DNA of 64,000 bases from CAYSSG01 sp964433635. GTDB lineage: Bacteria > Atribacterota > Phoenicimicrobiia > Phoenicimicrobiales > Stramentimicrobiaceae. The translations under genes and the position numbers were made by a program. Of the stretch, positions 1-8,282 are shown in pieces (position 1 is the first letter of the stretch; every line of letters begins with the position of its first letter). The stretch lies in the NCBI GenBank assembly GCA_964433635.1, contig CAYSSG010000007.1, forward strand, positions 1 to 64,000, read 5' to 3'. The notes beneath the pieces were generated by a model, which ran no database searches, was not told the DNA's origin, and saw only the letters and a program-made list of their open reading frames with translations.

Positions 1-248
1 CTGTGGAGCTGGGTTTGTCTAAACCAACCGTTACCGAAATGGTTAAAAAGTTTATTCGATTAAATTGCGTACAAAAAGAACAATGCAGTCATGATGCAAG
101 AGTTTATTATCTGTTTCTTACCGATAAAGGGAAAAGGATTGCCCGGTTAGAGCAGATTGCTATTGATCATTTTATCAAAAGAATAGAAAGTTGTTTAAGT
201 GAAGAAGAAATCAGTTTATTGATAGAAGTACTTTTAAAGATAGTCTGA
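1..248 (+). CDS. MarR-family transcriptional regulator, C-terminal part
   Basis: The 5' end is cut by the window edge; the reading frame is open from base 3. The roughly 80 visible residues hold the second half of a MarR winged helix: the recognition helix around LSKPTVTEMVKKF, the wing with DARVYYLFLTDKGKR, where the Asp-Ala-Arg and LTxKGxR motifs are typical of the family, and the amphipathic C-terminal dimerisation helices. MarR dimers usually bind a palindrome near their own or a neighbouring promoter and are released by small ligands. The next gene is lon, 139 bp downstream on the same strand, with two inverted repeats between them. The effector cannot be read from the sequence. The GTG at base 3 is unlikely to be the true start, because the first helices of the fold are missing. 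Confidence 0.8.
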   Translation, partial: VELGLSKPTVTEMVKKFIRLNCVQKEQCSHDARVYYLFLTDKGKRIARLEQIAIDHFIKRIESCLSEEEISLLIEVLLKIV

Positions 249-269
249 AAGTTCATTTTTTTTAATCTA

Positions 270-296
270 ATTGTTAGGTTAAGTGAAACTAACAAT
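270..296. promoter_or_regulatory. Perfect 8-bp inverted repeat between marR and lon (candidate operator)
   Basis: ATTGTTAG (270-277) and CTAACAAT (289-296) are perfect inverted copies separated by 11 nt. The size and spacing fit a dimeric MarR-type operator. No run of T follows, so a terminator is less likely. Assignment to the adjacent MarR protein is inference. Confidence 0.45.
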
Positions 297-305
297 ATAG
301 GACTA

Positions 306-342
306 TATACCCAGATTTTTAAAAAAATAGATATTGGGTATA
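306..342. promoter_or_regulatory. Second inverted repeat upstream of lon
   Basis: TATACCCA (306-313) is repeated in inverse as TGGGTATA (335-342) around an A/T-rich 21-nt centre. It could be a second operator half-site pair or a 5'-UTR stem-loop of the lon transcript. The next inverted repeat candidate, GCGC-AT-AGCGC near 347, is too short to interpret. Confidence 0.3.
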
Positions 343-387
343 AGGAGCGCATAGCGCAATTCCAGTTTAAGAAATGAGGTGAGATGA

Positions 388-2796
388 ATGAATACCAATA
401 ATACAAAAGATAGATTAGCTATTATAGCCATACCCGGGCATGTGTTATTTAAAGGAATCAAGAGCACCATCAGAATTAATAGGTCATTAGTTGAAACAAT
501 ATATCCTAGAATTAAGCAGGATAATCATTGTGCCATTGTACTGCTTCTAAAAGACGGATGTAACCTGGAAAATTACCAGGAAAATGATGTAGTTAACATT
601 GGAAGCCTGGTAAAAATCGAGAAGGTAGTCGATTCAAAATTGACCAGTGATATGAATTTAGAAGTATTGGACAGGGTAGAGGTAAAAAATATAAGCAAGG
701 AGCAGGATTATTATATCGGTGAATATGAAATTAATCCGGATATTGAAGATTTAGATAAGAACTCGCAAAACCAGATGCTTGAATATATAAAAACGATTTC
801 AGCTGAAATCAGCAAAGGATTTATCGGCTCTGAAACCTATATTGAATATATCAATAGCATCAATGATTTAGAAAAAATGATCAGTTATTTAATGCAGTTT
901 ATCAACATATCTGCTTCTGAAAAACAAGAATTATTTGAGATTAGATCCAGAAGAAAAAAATGTTTAATGTTTTTAGATATTCTTATTAAACAAAAGGAAA
1001 ATATCAAGTTTCAGATGGAGATCAATGCAAAATTGACCGGTGAAGTGAATAAACAATATAGAGAAAAAATGCTGAGAGAACAGTTAAAAGCGATACAGGA
1101 AGAGCTGAACGAGGGAAAGCAGTCTGGAAATAAAAAGAAGGATTACCTGACCTTAATTAATGAATCTAAAATGCCTGAAGATGTGAAAGAGATTGCCCGG
1201 GAAGAAAATGAAAAATTAGAAAATCAAGGGCCAAATAATATGGAGACAAATGTCATCAGAAATTATTTGGATTTACTGACCTCCCTCCCCTGGGGGAAAA
1301 GCAGCGTAAAAGAAGTAGACATTAAAGAGGCTAAAAAGATTCTAGAAAAAGACCACTATGGTCTGGATAAGGTGAAAGAGAGAATTATTCAACATTTAAC
1401 CGTGATGAAACTTAAGAACAATCAACAGGGTTCAATACTTCTTCTGGTAGGACCTCCGGGAACGGGGAAGACCAGTTTGGGGAAAAGCATTGCTAAAGTG
1501 CTTCAAAGAGAATATGTCAGAATTAGTCTTGGAGGCGTAAGGGATGAAGCGGAGATAAGAGGGCATAGGAGAACTTATGTTGGTGCCCTTCCGGGTAGAA
1601 TTATACAGGGTATCAAAAAAGCAGGAACCAATAATCCTGTGTTTATACTAGATGAGGTGGATAAACTATTAGCCTCTAATATGGGAGACCCGGCTAGTGC
1701 ATTACTGGAAGTGCTGGATCCTGAACAAAATAATTCGTTTTCAGACCATTACCTGGAAGTACCCTATGACTTATCTGATGTATTTTTTATTGGGACAGCA
1801 AATTCCCTGAGGGAAATTCCGGAAGCGCTTAGAGATAGAATGGAAATCATTCAGATTCACAGCTATACGACGACCGAGAAATTTCATATCGCAAAAGGAC
1901 ATCTGATTGATGAAGTTTTAGAAAATCATGGCCTTACACCTGAGCAATTCAAAATAGAAGATAATGCCATAAAGGCGATTATAGATAAATATACCCGGGA
2001 AGCGGGAGTTAGAGGGATTAAAAAGCAATTATCAGCGATCGCCAGGCATGCAACAGAAAAGATTATCGTTGATGAGGTGAAAATTCCTTATACCGTCAAG
2101 GAAGAAATGCTATTTGATATTTTAGGACCCGAAATATCCACTTATGATAAAGTTAAGAAATCAAATCCGCCAGGGGTCGTTACCGGATTAGCCTGGACAC
2201 CTGTTGGTGGTGATATTTTATTTATCGAAAGTGCTTTTATGCCGGGAAAAGGAGAGTTAATGCTGACAGGGCAATTAGGTGATGTGATGAAAGAATCAGC
2301 TAAAATATCCCAGAGCTTGATCAGGTCCAGATTGTTTTTGAGTTTGGAGGATAATCATTTTGAAAAACATGACCTTCATATTCATATACCACAGGGCTCG
2401 ATACCCAAGGATGGTCCGTCTGCCGGAGTGACTCTATTTATATCAATAGCCTCTCTGTTTACCGGAATTCCGGTAGATGCCAAAACTGCCATGACCGGCG
2501 AGATATCTTTAAGGGGAGCAGTGCTTCCTGTTGGAGGCATTAAAGAAAAAGCCATAGCGGCACATCGTTCCGGTATTAAAAAAATTCTTCTTCCTGCGGA
2601 AAATAAAAAAGACCTTTGTGAGGTTCCGGAGGAAATAAAGAAAGATGTTCAGTTTATTTTTATCGAAACCATAGAGGAATTATTACAAGAGACCTTAGGA
2701 ATTAAATTGCCAAGGGTTAGCGAATTTCACTTTTACATTCCGGATAAAAATGTGGTGAGGACTGATAAAGGATTTGTGAAAGTTATAGATAATTAG
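388..2796 (+). CDS. lon: ATP-dependent protease Lon (LonA type)
   Basis: An 802-residue soluble AAA+ serine protease that unfolds and degrades damaged or regulatory proteins in the cytoplasm as a homohexamer. Order of parts: divergent N-terminal LAN substrate-binding domain (1-200), coiled-coil region (200-300), AAA+ module with Walker A GPPGTGKTS (Lys361) and Walker B ILDEVD (Asp422, Glu423), then the protease domain with the catalytic Ser678 in KDGPSAG and Lys721 in GGIKEKAIAAHR. The 43-residue Ser-Lys spacing matches E. coli Lon (679/722). Length is normal for the family. The start at 388 is supported by GAGGTGAG at 376-382; an ATG at 384 is out of frame. It lies directly behind a MarR gene with palindromes in the gap, so control by that regulator is plausible but not shown. 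Confidence 0.97.
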   Translation: MNTNNTKDRLAIIAIPGHVLFKGIKSTIRINRSLVETIYPRIKQDNHCAIVLLLKDGCNLENYQENDVVNIGSLVKIEKVVDSKLTSDMNLEVLDRVEVKNISKEQDYYIGEYEINPDIEDLDKNSQNQMLEYIKTISAEISKGFIGSETYIEYINSINDLEKMISYLMQFINISASEKQELFEIRSRRKKCLMFLDILIKQKENIKFQMEINAKLTGEVNKQYREKMLREQLKAIQEELNEGKQSGNKKKDYLTLINESKMPEDVKEIAREENEKLENQGPNNMETNVIRNYLDLLTSLPWGKSSVKEVDIKEAKKILEKDHYGLDKVKERIIQHLTVMKLKNNQQGSILLLVGPPGTGKTSLGKSIAKVLQREYVRISLGGVRDEAEIRGHRRTYVGALPGRIIQGIKKAGTNNPVFILDEVDKLLASNMGDPASALLEVLDPEQNNSFSDHYLEVPYDLSDVFFIGTANSLREIPEALRDRMEIIQIHSYTTTEKFHIAKGHLIDEVLENHGLTPEQFKIEDNAIKAIIDKYTREAGVRGIKKQLSAIARHATEKIIVDEVKIPYTVKEEMLFDILGPEISTYDKVKKSNPPGVVTGLAWTPVGGDILFIESAFMPGKGELMLTGQLGDVMKESAKISQSLIRSRLFLSLEDNHFEKHDLHIHIPQGSIPKDGPSAGVTLFISIASLFTGIPVDAKTAMTGEISLRGAVLPVGGIKEKAIAAHRSGIKKILLPAENKKDLCEVPEEIKKDVQFIFIETIEELLQETLGIKLPRVSEFHFYIPDKNVVRTDKGFVKVIDN

Positions 2797-2811
2797 ATAA
2801 GAGGAAAGGGG

Positions 2812-2929
2812 ATGTTTAAATTTTCCAAACCCATCTATCCCCCGGTGGTTGATGGTATAGAGAGGCTTAGAAATTTCTATTGACGAAACAAGGGAAGAGA
2901 TTTATAATAAAATCACAAAAATTGAATAG
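2812..2929 (+). pseudogene. Possible small frameshifted ORF after lon
   Basis: A good ribosome binding site (GAGGAAAGGGG, 2801-2811) precedes an ATG at 2812 whose frame stops after 24 codons (2883). A shifted frame continues with a sensible amphipathic stretch (about SIDETREEIYNKI) to a TAG at 2927. One indel would join both parts into a protein of about 39 residues. No family is recognised. It may equally be chance. Confidence 0.2.
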
Positions 2930-2939
2930 GTGAGTCATT

Positions 2940-3035
2940 AAGTTGATAAAGGCAAACTATCCGAAAGGATAGGGCGCAAAGTCATGGGTCTAAGGCTATA
3001 AAAAAATGCTAGGACTGCCAGATTGCCAGCTTTTT
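2940..3035 (+). promoter_or_regulatory. Cyclic di-GMP-I (GEMM) riboswitch
   Basis: The conserved GEMM-I core is legible: GGCAAAC (2951-2957), a hairpin CTATCC-GAAA-GGATAG with a GNRA tetraloop (2957-2972), then GGGCGCAAAG and CATGGGTCTAA (2972-2993), a variable A-rich link and a second stem region with GCTAGGACTGCC and TTGCCAGC (3008-3030). A run of T follows at 3031-3043, as in terminator-type expression platforms, although I cannot resolve the competing stem by eye. The aptamer reads on the plus strand and lies 370 bp ahead of the 892-residue protein gene. GEMM-I RNAs bind c-di-GMP; some variants bind cGAMP, and the ligand choice is not settled here. Confidence 0.85.
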
Positions 3036-3097
3036 TTATTTTTGAAAACTGAAAATTATGAGGCTTTACAAACTTACTATTTGAGGAGGATACTCCC

Positions 3098-3127
3098 ATG
3101 GATAAGGTAAGTAAAGTCTTTAAATAA
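3098..3127 (+). CDS. Nine-codon mini-ORF downstream of the riboswitch
   Basis: ATG at 3098 has a near-ideal Shine-Dalgarno sequence (GAGGAGGA, 3083-3090) and the frame MDKVSKVFK ends at a TAA at 3125. It lies between the GEMM riboswitch and the next large gene. It could be a leader peptide, or the intact start of a decayed gene: the +1 frame stays open to about 3292 but resembles no family I know. Confidence 0.3.
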   Translation: MDKVSKVFK

Positions 3128-3401
3128 CGAATTCAATATTGGATTTCTTAAATCCTTGCTCTTTTTAGTTTCAATCATTTGCAGTAAGAACATTCCCGTA
3201 AATGTTTCATTCCAATCCTACCAAGAATCATTCAATATTCATTCCACGTTTATCCTTTCTGTTCAAGTTCCTTTAATGTTATGGAAGTAAAGAAGTCTTA
3301 AACAATTTTCATTGCCATTTAAAAGGAAGTGATTCTGTATGAAGCATCTATCGTCATGAATCTGCCTGATCAACCAAATAAATCAATAGGAGGATAGAAA
3401 A
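3128..3401. other. Leader region without recognised gene
   Basis: AT-rich 274 nt between the mini-ORF and the next start. It may be the long 5' leader of a c-di-GMP-controlled transcript. No promoter, tRNA or convincing ORF is visible; the strong AGGAGG just before 3402 belongs to the next gene. Confidence 0.3.
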
Positions 3402-6080
3402 ATGGTTGATAAAGAGAAAAGATTATTCATTTTCGGCAATATAAAGGGTAAAGAGGGTGAAAAAGCCCTTGCTGGCTTAACGGTGGAAGCTCTGGATCAA
3501 AATCTTTTGGTAGACAAGCGTTTACGCAGCACAACAACGGGGCAGGATGGCAGTTTTGAAATTTTCTTTACAGGAAAAAAGGTCGAAGAAATCTTTCTTG
3601 ATCAGAAGCCTGATATCTATCTAAGAATAAAAAACCAGATGGGAGAAGTAATCCATGTTACTGAAAATAAGGTTCGGTATGAACCTGCAGGAGGAAAAGC
3701 GTGTCAAATTCGCATTCCGGAAGATCTACTTGAGAAGGCAGCAGTAGAGGTCGAACGATCACAGTTCAAACGATTTCTTTCCATCAATCCGAATTACTTT
3801 GGAAATGTGATAGATGAAAAGATGAAGGCCATTCATCCAGCCATTTATCCTATTTCGAAAAAGACCAAATACGAAGAATTATGCTGTGTGGGATTGTATC
3901 CTGAAGATAATCTGCTGGAAGCGGTGCTGGAAGTCAAACTGCCTTTTGGTTACAATGGTTCGCTCTGCACAGCGGGAAGCAAAGAGTATGTCTCCTTTTA
4001 TATCGATTATAACGACGGTAGCGGTTACACAAGTACCGGGGCAGCTGTTGCGGTGAATGTCCATAACTTCTCTTCTGTAAGCGGAGGACATCTTTTTTAT
4101 GCAGTTCGAAAACCATTTACTCCCAAAGCATATCTGAAGTGCGATCAACCACAACTCGTTAAAGTGAGGGCTATTCTTTCCTGGGAAAAACTGCCTCTTG
4201 GTCCTGACTTTATCCCGGTGTGGGGTAATGTTCTTGATTCCTGGGTTCAGATCAAACCAAAAAAAACCTGGCCTTTTGTCATGCCTATTCCTGCCTATGA
4301 ATTCAAACCTTTGGAAAAAATGGAAGACCTTCAGACATCCACAAACATAGTGCCTGAGGCTGTTGAAGCCATGATTCCATATGCTGAAAAATTGATGATG
4401 ATCGGTGGTCAGGATGAAATGAAGGATCTGTTAGAAAAATCAATGAAGGCCGAAAAGAGGGTAAAAGAAGAAGGAAAGGTAGAAAAAGAGAGGTTTGATT
4501 TTAAACAGTGCATCAGCAAAAATCCCAATTATTTTGGCGCGATCAGTGAATCAAAAGATAAAGACAAGGTAATGAAAGCATTATATGATTTGCCACCAAA
4601 GACGATCCAGGATTTGCTTCCCAAAATAGCAATTGATCCTGAATGGCTCGTCCCGGTAAAACCATTGTTAGTCAATACCAAATATGAAGCATTGCGCTGT
4701 GTCGGCTTTCATCCCGAGGATGATCTGCTGGAAGCAATCATCGAGATTAAACAGCCCTACGGTTTTAATGGAGACCTGTGTACCTTAGGCAGCAAGGAGT
4801 ATGTCGTCTTTTATATTGATTGGGGAGACGGTTCTGGTTTTCAGCATGTTGCCACGGCAACAGTAGGCGTTCACGACATCCCTGCAATCAACAGTCAACA
4901 TCTGTTTTATGCTGTGAAAGCGAATATAACCTCCAAACCGAAGGAATGCACAATTGAGAATATCGTCAGGGTAAGGGCAATACTTTCCTGGAACCAGGAT
5001 CCCACACCTTTTGGTCCAAACTATAACCCGGCATGGGGAAACATGCTGGAAAGAGATATTCAAATAAGACCAAAAGACGGGGCAAGCGTCCAATGCGAGA
5101 TTGAAATTGTCAATGAAGTTCATGCAGATGACATCAGTTCATTCGGCAGCAGTAAAGGACTTGCCGTGAAAATTGATTCTTCGAATCATGCTGTTGCAGG
5201 AACTTTTGACAGGCCATTTGGAGGCATTATTGGGTGCTGGGGAAAAATCAATGTTCCAGGTGCCCACTATTATCGATTCCGCTACAGTGATGATAGTGGC
5301 CTATCCTGGAAAAATATTACCGATAAAAGGATAGCAAGAAATCCCCTTCCCTGGATTTCAACCATCGAACGATACCCGGATTTAGAAGGATGGTTCAGTA
5401 TCAGTGACTATCAGGTTGATGTGGCAAATTATTCGTTGAGCGCATTGGTACATTGGGATAGTTCCGGGAATAATGGAGATTACCTACTGCGACTTGAACT
5501 GGGCGATGCAGGAAAGAATTTACTACCCGGGCAAAGCGCGGAAGCCCCTGTTCGTTTAGACAACAAAGGGATTGACCTCTTTGAGTTTGGAGGCACCCCC
5601 ACACCTCTGCCTGCAGAAGGAGTCGTGGTTAAGGATAGCGCCAATCATTACCGGAAATGCGACACATTTAATGGGGATGAAGCGATTAATATTTTCGGCA
5701 ACTTCAAGGATGATTATTTCAGAAACTTCGTTCTGACAGTGTTTGGAGGAAATATTGCGGTTTCCGGAGTTGCATTTGGTTCCGGAAGATATGATTCGGG
5801 GATTTTTGATAAAGATGGTAATCCGCTTCCAGCCCTGAGTGGACATATCAATGATAAAGGCATAACCTTCGCAGCCGATGGTGGAATGGGGCAGGAAATA
5901 GGGACCCTGAATTTATGTACCATTTCTCAGTCTCCCGGTCAAGTAAAATGTGCCTACGGGATCAAACTGACGGTTTGGGATAGGGCAATTGTCGGCTATA
6001 TCAGAGGGTATGAATTTGACACTACGTGTCATGGAAGACATGCTTATGTCACCTTTGACTGGGATCCAGTCGGTTGTTAG
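3402..6080 (+). CDS. Large uncharacterised protein with a duplicated beta-rich domain
   Basis: I recognise no named family. The 892 residues begin with a transthyretin/carboxypeptidase-regulatory-like domain (about 5-110: FGNIKG.., DGSFEIFF). Two copies of one domain follow, at about 123-282 and 366-556. Both carry NPNYFG, TKYE.L.CVG, P.G.NG.LCT.GSKEYV.FYID, DGSG, HLFYAV, VRAILSW and WGN. A charged linker (300-365) separates them. The second copy has an extra insertion of about 30 residues after NPNYFG. The C-terminal 330 residues are also predicted beta-rich, with scattered Cys. There is no signal peptide or membrane segment, so it is probably cytoplasmic or exported by a non-Sec route. Strong AGGAGG before the ATG. 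It lies behind the c-di-GMP riboswitch and ahead of a small protein and a radical SAM enzyme, which suggests it works with them, perhaps as substrate or scaffold (inference). Confidence 0.75.
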   Translation: MVDKEKRLFIFGNIKGKEGEKALAGLTVEALDQNLLVDKRLRSTTTGQDGSFEIFFTGKKVEEIFLDQKPDIYLRIKNQMGEVIHVTENKVRYEPAGGKACQIRIPEDLLEKAAVEVERSQFKRFLSINPNYFGNVIDEKMKAIHPAIYPISKKTKYEELCCVGLYPEDNLLEAVLEVKLPFGYNGSLCTAGSKEYVSFYIDYNDGSGYTSTGAAVAVNVHNFSSVSGGHLFYAVRKPFTPKAYLKCDQPQLVKVRAILSWEKLPLGPDFIPVWGNVLDSWVQIKPKKTWPFVMPIPAYEFKPLEKMEDLQTSTNIVPEAVEAMIPYAEKLMMIGGQDEMKDLLEKSMKAEKRVKEEGKVEKERFDFKQCISKNPNYFGAISESKDKDKVMKALYDLPPKTIQDLLPKIAIDPEWLVPVKPLLVNTKYEALRCVGFHPEDDLLEAIIEIKQPYGFNGDLCTLGSKEYVVFYIDWGDGSGFQHVATATVGVHDIPAINSQHLFYAVKANITSKPKECTIENIVRVRAILSWNQDPTPFGPNYNPAWGNMLERDIQIRPKDGASVQCEIEIVNEVHADDISSFGSSKGLAVKIDSSNHAVAGTFDRPFGGIIGCWGKINVPGAHYYRFRYSDDSGLSWKNITDKRIARNPLPWISTIERYPDLEGWFSISDYQVDVANYSLSALVHWDSSGNNGDYLLRLELGDAGKNLLPGQSAEAPVRLDNKGIDLFEFGGTPTPLPAEGVVVKDSANHYRKCDTFNGDEAINIFGNFKDDYFRNFVLTVFGGNIAVSGVAFGSGRYDSGIFDKDGNPLPALSGHINDKGITFAADGGMGQEIGTLNLCTISQSPGQVKCAYGIKLTVWDRAIVGYIRGYEFDTTCHGRHAYVTFDWDPVGC

Positions 6081-6132
6081 TTTTTTTAATCGGTATTACG
6101 GACAGATTTCATTACATCGGAAAGGAGATCAT

Positions 6133-6378
6133 ATGGGAAAGGAAGAGATGAAATTACCGGATTTAAGTCAAGTGGAGTTTTTGTCTAAATCCTATTTACC
6201 AAGGGAATGGGTGATGGACCCCCCTCCATTTGTGTGGTGGAAAATTAGAGATGAGGTGTTGGTCAATGTTCTTCAAACCAAAGTGAAATATCTTGCCAAA
6301 CTTTCGAAGCTTGAAGCGCAGGCAAAGGAGATCGAAGGACAGATGTACGAAGAAATTGCCCAACAGATGGGAAAATAA
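6133..6378 (+). CDS. Small uncharacterised protein with a DPPPFVWWK motif
   Basis: An 81-residue soluble protein. I chose the ATG at 6133 because AAAGGAGAT (6121-6129) precedes it; the longer frame opening at 5989 would overlap the previous gene heavily. The N-terminal half has a Pro/aromatic motif, DPPPFVWWK, and the C-terminal half is a Lys/Glu/Ala-rich helix likely to form a coiled coil. No family is recognised. It sits 52 bp after the 892-residue protein and 101 bp before a radical SAM gene. Its size and position would fit a modified-peptide precursor or a small partner protein, but there is no Gly-Gly leader cleavage site or Cys-rich core, so the precursor idea is speculative. Confidence 0.7.
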   Translation: MGKEEMKLPDLSQVEFLSKSYLPREWVMDPPPFVWWKIRDEVLVNVLQTKVKYLAKLSKLEAQAKEIEGQMYEEIAQQMGK

Positions 6379-6479
6379 AAGTAAATTGATGATTCGTAAC
6401 AGCTAAGTCAGAATCAGAATATGCATTCTAAAAATAACGATGTTGAGTCTGTCCGTAATACTCAATCTGGAGACTTTTT

Positions 6480-8048
6480 ATGAAAGAAAAACCTGTTATC
6501 TTTGTTGCTTTTCAAGAACAGGACAATCTGGGGATCGGCTATCTCTCATCAATGCTGATCCAGGCCGGGTTTCCAATTAAAATCATTGATTTTCGTGACG
6601 GTAAAGAAGAGATACTAACCAATATTCATCTGCATCAACCCATAGTAGTCGGTTTTTCAATTATATTCCAGTATCACATTCATGATTTCAAAGATTTACT
6701 ACAATATTTGAGAGACCAGGGGGTCGATTGTCATTTCAGTGCAGGAGGACATTATCCCAGTTTAAGGTATCAAGACCTGTTAACAACGATTCCTCAGCTT
6801 GATTCGGTTGTATTATTTGAAGGGGAATATACCTTTCTTGCATTGGTAAAATCGATCTATGCCGGTAAGGAATGGAAACATATTCCAGGAATTGCCTATG
6901 GAGAGAACGGTTTTCATATTGCCAATCCCCTGCGGCCATTGGAAGAAAATCTTGATAAGTTCCCCGTTCCGGTCCGCCGTCCCTTGCGGGAATATGTTCT
7001 TGGAAAAAAGTATGCCACAATTTTGGCGGGACGTGGGTGTTTCTATCATTGTTCATTCTGTAGTATAAGAGAGTTTTATTCCCGTCCTACCGGTCCAATA
7101 AAACGGTTGAGAAATCCTGAAATGGTGGTGCGGGAAATGGAGTTGTTGCTTAAGCAGATGGATGCTTCTATCTTTATGTTTCAGGATGATGATTTTCCGG
7201 TTGCCGGAAAGATCGGGATTGAGTGGAGTAAGAGATTTTGTGAAGAATTAAACAAAAGAGGATTACGTGAAAAAATATTATGGAAGATCAATTGCAGACC
7301 GGATGAAGTGGAACTGGATACATTTAAACGCATGAAAGATACAGGTTTATTCTTAGTTTATCTGGGCATTGAATCCGGGACCGATGAGGGTTTGCGTCTT
7401 ATGAATAAAAAGATGAAAGCTGAAACCAGCCTGAAGACAGTTTATCTGCTTAAAGAGCTCGGTATTCATTATGACTTCGGTTTTATGCTCTTTGATCCGT
7501 CCAGCACTTATCAATCCATTTCGGATAATCTTGATTTTTTAGAGGAATTATGTGGTGATGGTTCTTCCCCTATAACGTTTTGTAAGATGCTTCCCTATGC
7601 GGAAACGCAGATTGAATATCAATTAAGAAAAGAAGGGAGATTAAAAGAGAAGGCCGGGTATATGGATTATGAATTTTATGATCTTTCACTCAATCATTTT
7701 TACGATTTCATCAAGGATTGTTTTCGGGAGTGGATTACAGACCATGAGGGATTGCTCAATATCGCCAGATGGGCAAGATATCATGCACTGGTCTATCAAA
7801 AATATTTTCCGAATTCCCCACAATTTGACGATTTACAAAAAACAATCACTGCCGTTATTGCCGAAAGCAATCTATTCTTTATCCATACATGCAGGAAAGT
7901 GATTAATCCGTTTAATGTCCCTGATGCGGGAAATTGTGATTATAAGAGTTTAGTAAAAGTAAAAGCGGAAGTAGATCAAAAGCACCTGGAATATCAATTG
8001 AAACTGCGTCATTTGATAAAGAATTTAGAAACGTTTGGGAGCTGCTGA
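6480..8048 (+). CDS. B12-binding-domain-type radical SAM protein
   Basis: A 522-residue enzyme with an N-terminal Rossmann-like domain of the cobalamin-binding type (1-150: GIGYLSSML, VVGFSI, SAGGHYPSL, LFEGEYT). The domain lacks the DxHxxG motif for base-off B12 binding, as is common in this subgroup. A radical SAM core follows, with Cys187-x3-Cys191-x2-Cys194 (GRGCFYHCSFC) to hold the 4Fe-4S cluster that cleaves S-adenosylmethionine. A Gly-rich SAM-contact region (IESGTDEGL) lies near 300, and the C-terminal 150 residues are unassigned. Related enzymes methylate or rearrange unreactive carbons in natural products, lipids and tetrapyrroles. Substrate here is unknown; the two preceding genes are the obvious candidates for substrate or partner. 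ATG at 6480 has GGAG at 6469-6472. Confidence 0.88.
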   Translation: MKEKPVIFVAFQEQDNLGIGYLSSMLIQAGFPIKIIDFRDGKEEILTNIHLHQPIVVGFSIIFQYHIHDFKDLLQYLRDQGVDCHFSAGGHYPSLRYQDLLTTIPQLDSVVLFEGEYTFLALVKSIYAGKEWKHIPGIAYGENGFHIANPLRPLEENLDKFPVPVRRPLREYVLGKKYATILAGRGCFYHCSFCSIREFYSRPTGPIKRLRNPEMVVREMELLLKQMDASIFMFQDDDFPVAGKIGIEWSKRFCEELNKRGLREKILWKINCRPDEVELDTFKRMKDTGLFLVYLGIESGTDEGLRLMNKKMKAETSLKTVYLLKELGIHYDFGFMLFDPSSTYQSISDNLDFLEELCGDGSSPITFCKMLPYAETQIEYQLRKEGRLKEKAGYMDYEFYDLSLNHFYDFIKDCFREWITDHEGLLNIARWARYHALVYQKYFPNSPQFDDLQKTITAVIAESNLFFIHTCRKVINPFNVPDAGNCDYKSLVKVKAEVDQKHLEYQLKLRHLIKNLETFGSC

Positions 8049-8224
8049 CCTGTCGGGAGAGTGTCTGTTACACCTGCAAAGTCAATTTATTTCTACATTT
8101 CAGGACAAGAACCTATGACTTGTACTTGGAATAAGATCATTCGCTGCTCATTCATCGTTAATCCCTGTATTTTATGATCACTAAGCAAAAGAGCAAATAA
8201 AGTGAAGAATAGAAATGTTAGGAT

Positions 8225-8253
8225 TTGACATATCAATCTTAACAATATATAAT
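8225..8253 (+). promoter_or_regulatory. Perfect consensus sigma-70 promoter
   Basis: TTGACA (8225-8230), a 17-nt spacer and TATAAT (8248-8253) match the vegetative consensus exactly. Transcription would begin near 8260, giving a 5' UTR of about 23 nt before the ATG at 8283. This also excludes the TTG at 8253 as a start codon, since it overlaps the -10 box. Confidence 0.85.
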
Positions 8254-8282
8254 TGGAATACAAAATTTGGAGGACTAAGAAA

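Noticed and set aside
5989..6132. N-terminal extension of the 81-residue protein
   Set aside because: It overlaps the 892-residue gene by 92 bp; the Shine-Dalgarno sequence before ATG 6133 gives the better start.
8253..8282. TTG at 8253 as start of the DGQHR protein
   Set aside because: It overlaps the consensus -10 box, and ATG 8283 has a GGAGG at the right distance.
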